Source: Glandiceps talaboti
Lineage: Eukaryota; Hemichordata; Enteropneusta; Spengelidae
Reading direction: 5' to 3'
Assembly: GCF_964340395.1 (NCBI RefSeq)
Contig: NC_135558.1
Location: 6,415,001 to 6,479,000, forward strand
DNA length: 64,000 nucleotides
Positions within the stretch are counted from its first letter, which is position 1. Each line of letters starts with the position of its first letter. Positions 60,258 through 64,000 of this stretch are shown here, piece after piece. A program made the position numbers and the translations under genes. The notes under the pieces are model-generated. The model worked only from the letters and a program-made list of their open reading frames with translations. It did no database searches and was not told where the DNA came from.

Positions 60258-63200
60258 CTGAAAAAGTAGAAATAAAAAACAGAAAATTAGTAAATCATTA
60301 ACTTCATTATGAGAGATCAAACTTTTACATCTTGTAATGAACACTGTGGGAACAGTTCACAAATACTTTGTAAAACAAAAGTATATTCTGTTTGGTTTGT
60401 TAGAGGGCGCTATTTACAAAATCACCACCACAGAGAAATAGTCTGACAGAGCAACCATCTCCCCTCAACACAGTGTACACATGTGTAAATGTATACTGAT
60501 GATGGTTCATTCATTTTTGTCAGTTGTTTTTGACGTTCAATCTGATATTACGACCATGTTTCTAGTAATGTAGGTGCTAGACCTGAATGTAGTGTGACTG
60601 CATACTCCATGAATTTTTGAAAAGATTTGATCACCAAACGAATTGGTGAATGAATCCATGATTTTCTTCTTCTATATACTAATGTTACTAACTGAAATTA
60701 TCACAAACTAAGCTGTTAAACTTATCCTGAAATGGTTACTGTTTTGTGATTTTGATAGCAGCTAAGCTTTGGTATAGTGAGGTGTATATACATTACAGTG
60801 ACGCGTGAAACCAAGTATCAATATATGTTAGGGGTCACGTAAAAGGTGTTTGTTAGAACAGAATGTTCAGTACAATAGACCTTATGGTCTTTTAGTACAA
60901 GGGAACTAAGTGAGCATTCTAAAAACTTCATGTAACCAATTGCGAAGTTATACTCACTTATGGTGTATTGCTTTGATGCTGTGATGTAACACAGTTAGCA
61001 AATAAAACAAAGTAAAACTCCACTGATCTGCTAATTTATCAATAAATACTTTTGATTCCAAAGTCAGCTCTGTTGAGGCTGTCAACTCCTTTTGGTCCCT
61101 GTACTTCTGCAGTAACTTAACCTTTGACCCCCGATGTCATCTCCACATCACACATACATCCTAAACCTTCTTCCAACCCAGCAGTAAATATCCCAAACAA
61201 CAGGGTCACTTGACTATTTTCTGCTTCAGTGCTTCTGCACTAGATAAATAAAAATCTGATCCCGGGTCCCACTGAGAAAGGAGAATCCGAAGTATGTTTT
61301 CTATCACCCCCTGTCACGGTCCCTGTCTACTTTTACATCTACTCAAATGCTACACATTGTTGACACAAAACTGTTGAAAAAATCCCCAATGAAATAGAAC
61401 TGGGTATCCACTCAACTTTTACATTTCATTATCATGTTTCATTGTTTTTACTAACGTTTAAGTATCTCAGTAAACAGGTACAAGTTACATTGCTGTAACA
61501 GACTAGATCATACTTTTGGCTTAAACCCATGATAAAACGATTAGGGAATTCAGGTGTGCGCATGTAGATATCCCATATTTAATTCCCTTTCGTTTTTACA
61601 GAAAAAAAGCGTTCACAAACACTATAGTTTTGTGCATATCAAATATTACATTTCTCAATCAAATTTTCTTTTCTACCCTCTTTATTCAGTATGTTCCTAC
61701 TGTTTTCTAAAGTCCTGAAAAATCTGTGTTTTGTCTTTAAACTGTTGCATCTTTGACATATGCTACAATTCAGAGAAATAATTGAGAAGTAAGAGTGCAT
61801 TTCCATCGGTTTTGTATAAAAGCAGGTAGGTGCAAGTACAACAAATTGTTGTGTTTTTATTACAAACATCTCCTGTTAATGGGGCCTAATAGTAATATAT
61901 GGTGCCTTCAGAGACATTAAAAAAGTGCCACAGTGTATCCATTCCACATGGATTGTTAGCTATTGTTTATTCTGACAACTAGCTAAGAAAACTACATAAT
62001 TAGGATACCAACTAATATTTTTTGGTTCGGAGAAGATAAGGTCTAACATTCTACACAAGACTAAATGAAAAATGTTAATGATTTTGACCAATAATGTATT
62101 TAACAATTTAAACATTGTCTTCAATTCTCCTTTGATTAGCAGTATGTATCTTAAAAAAACACTTTGATTAATTTATTGTTAATTACTAATAACTGCTAAT
62201 TTGCTGAGCGATAGATAGCATTGTTTTGTTACAATTTACTCAGCAATAGGTAGAATTGTTTTGTTAACTTTACTACAGATACTAAAAACTGTGAACAAAG
62301 TAGAAGAGAATTGGTACAACCTTGGGTTTCGTTTAATGACGCCGTTTACTTAGGTTTCATTTAAATGGACCTACATTAGTCAGTGGTGGTGGCTAATTGT
62401 ATAAACATACTTCAGCAGAATGTAATTGTAACCGTAATTAATTCATTTGTGGTATGTTTTATTGGCGGTGTTATCAAAGAAACAGGGTTGTCATGATAGT
62501 CAAATCAAATTCACTCAATTACCATTTATTATCTTTGTATGACATGATTACTTGTAATTTTTGTTAGTACAATACTCTTTTAATGTGGTAATTCTGTTAA
62601 TAGTACATTTTAGACCAGAGTTCTTTCTTTATCGTTTCCTAAAAACCCCACTGGAATGACTTTGACAGGGTACAAATGACTCAAATCAAAAGGAAAGTAG
62701 AGAAACTAGATTTTATTTAAGTCCATTTTCTACCGCTCTGTCAAATTCATACCTTTATGAATCAATACATGTGTCAGAGAATATGGTACTTGTAGTGTTG
62801 TGGGAGCTTTACAGATTGACCAAGTGACAGATAAACCACAATGACAGAAAGAATAACTATTATTAACATTGACAGTTTTTTAAAGATTTATTAGGTGACA
62901 GATGGACTTCAATTTGTATGTGGCTATATACAAAAATGAATTGTTTAAACTTAAACTTTCAAGCCAATGTTCAATGACTTTGCATTTTGCAGAAAGTGAC
63001 AGACGTACGTACGGACAGAAACAGCCTGGTATCTCACCCTTCGGGAGCTAAAGATCCAGAAAAACATTTCACAAAGTTACATGCAGTAGTATTTCGCATT
63101 CATGCTTAGGTTTTTTATGGAACCCTCTTTAAATCATGCTGACAAAAAAATAATAAATTTCCATTGCATTGCACTTTCACTCATTCTAAAACAGTAATTA

Positions 63201-64000
63201 TGAAATTCAAAAATATTCTCTAGAATTGTATTTAGGTGACATTTAATAGATGAAAGCTTAAAGTCAACACATGACTTTGAGGGAAAATAGATTATCATAC
63301 TATTAAAGGCACAGAATGACAGCCATAAGAATTGTGATAAAGGTAGTAAGAACATGCATCAAGATGAGCTGAAAAAGTTGAAACAAGATTTCTGCGAGAA
63401 AATATATTGGGAATTATCACAGGTACCAAATTGCCTCAAATATCAATACGTACAAATTTCAGCTAAAAAAATCAAAACAAACCTCAGAAAAAGAAATACT
63501 TTTATTACCAAAGATACGTATTGACAGCAGTGTAAAACTGCAGCATATCATAATTTAGTGTGTCGTAAAGTATCTTGTAAGATCATTCCATCCAAGATGG
63601 TAAAAATGTAAGAACACAGATTGTACATGGTAGAAACATGACCTGACTAAAAATTCTTGTGTCTTCGTCTGACTTACGTCATTGAAGTTTTTTCATAGCA
63701 ACTACACATGTACGTGTTTGAGTGTAACATAAAGGTGACGAGTGGAGTCGTAGATTTCAACCACATGGGCCATGCGGTCTTCTAACCCGGAGGGTAAACC
63801 CTCAGTCAAGTATTTGCGATAGAATTTCATTGGACAACCCAGTGAGCAAAGTAGTATCAGATTTGTTATTTGAGTAACCAACATTTTATCAGCACACATT
63901 TCTTGTTTAAATCTTTAAGTGACCACCTGCAACTACATCAGTATGCCTCTTTACCGAGAGACTACACACATTAGCACCTCTTTTACCCAATTTTATGAAT
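60258..64000. other. LMX1 intron (inferred), no LIM1 exon seen
   Basis: A LIM1 exon with its Cys/His ligands was looked for on the minus strand and not found. The sequence is AT-rich with few repeats. CTCF-like AGAGGGCGCTAT lies at 60402. One open stretch at 63702-63899 is listed separately. Confidence 0.55.
63702..63899 (-). CDS. Candidate 65-codon ORF, unassigned
   Basis: ATG-to-TAG frame, 65 aa, with protein-like and locally CpG-richer sequence (MKFYRKYLTEGLPSGLEDRM, then AHVVEIYDSTRHLYVTLKHV). No acceptor is clear upstream and no family is recognised. It could be a terminal exon of an unknown gene or a chance frame inside the LMX1 intron. Confidence 0.25.
   Translation of the reverse strand: MCADKMLVTQITNLILLCSLGCPMKFYRKYLTEGLPSGLEDRMAHVVEIYDSTRHLYVTLKHVHV

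Noticed and set aside
60258-64000. Search for the LMX1 LIM1 exon
   Set aside because: No minus-strand stretch with the LIM1 Cys/His spacing was found; vertebrate LMX1 introns here are long.

Overview
The window is eukaryotic nuclear DNA from an invertebrate animal. Genes carry 3 to 9 exons with GT-AG introns, the DNA is AT-rich, and micro- and minisatellites, short inverted-repeat transposons (MITEs) and SINEs are common. An intron-less vertebrate-type Toll-like receptor and the gene set point to an invertebrate deuterostome. A hemichordate is my best guess, but no single base pattern proves it.

Layout, left to right. An intron-less TLR (159-2990, +) lies beyond the last visible exon of the spliceosomal helicase DHX16 (5518-11061, -). 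DHX16 stops after helicase motifs I and Ia, so the rest of it should lie left of the window and the TLR is probably nested in one of its introns. DHX16 is head-to-head with SSNA1 (11866-16902, +), which has two alternative last exons. Next come a microsatellite block, a C-rich tract, and a three-exon minus-strand gene I do not recognise (19702-20936; 138 aa, acidic then arginine-rich). MRRF (24128-27810, +) follows. After a repeat-filled gap, PHYHD1 (31800-37868, -) and PPT2 (38148-48005, +) form a head-to-head pair only 279 bp apart. After about 8 kb without a recognised gene, the LIM2-homeodomain-C-terminal part of LMX1 (55933-60257, -) begins; its LIM1 exons should lie right of the window.

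The genes do not form one pathway: they cover innate sensing, splicing, centrosome/cilium, mitochondrial translation, 2-oxoglutarate oxygenase, lysosomal thioesterase and a developmental regulator. What joins them is ancestry. Their human counterparts map to 9q33-34 (TLR4, MRRF, LMX1B, PHYHD1, SSNA1) and to the MHC at 6p21 (DHX16, PPT2), two arms of the same MHC paralogon. The window therefore looks like a piece of the pre-duplication proto-MHC region.

The repeats are also informative. A small palindromic MITE with 9-bp target duplications occurs at least three times, and one copy has grown a roughly 22-unit minisatellite inside itself. A SINE sits inside another MITE whose uninterrupted relative is also present. 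A near-perfect CTCF consensus recurs many times. All exon limits were read by eye from splice consensus, phase and protein similarity; no search was run.
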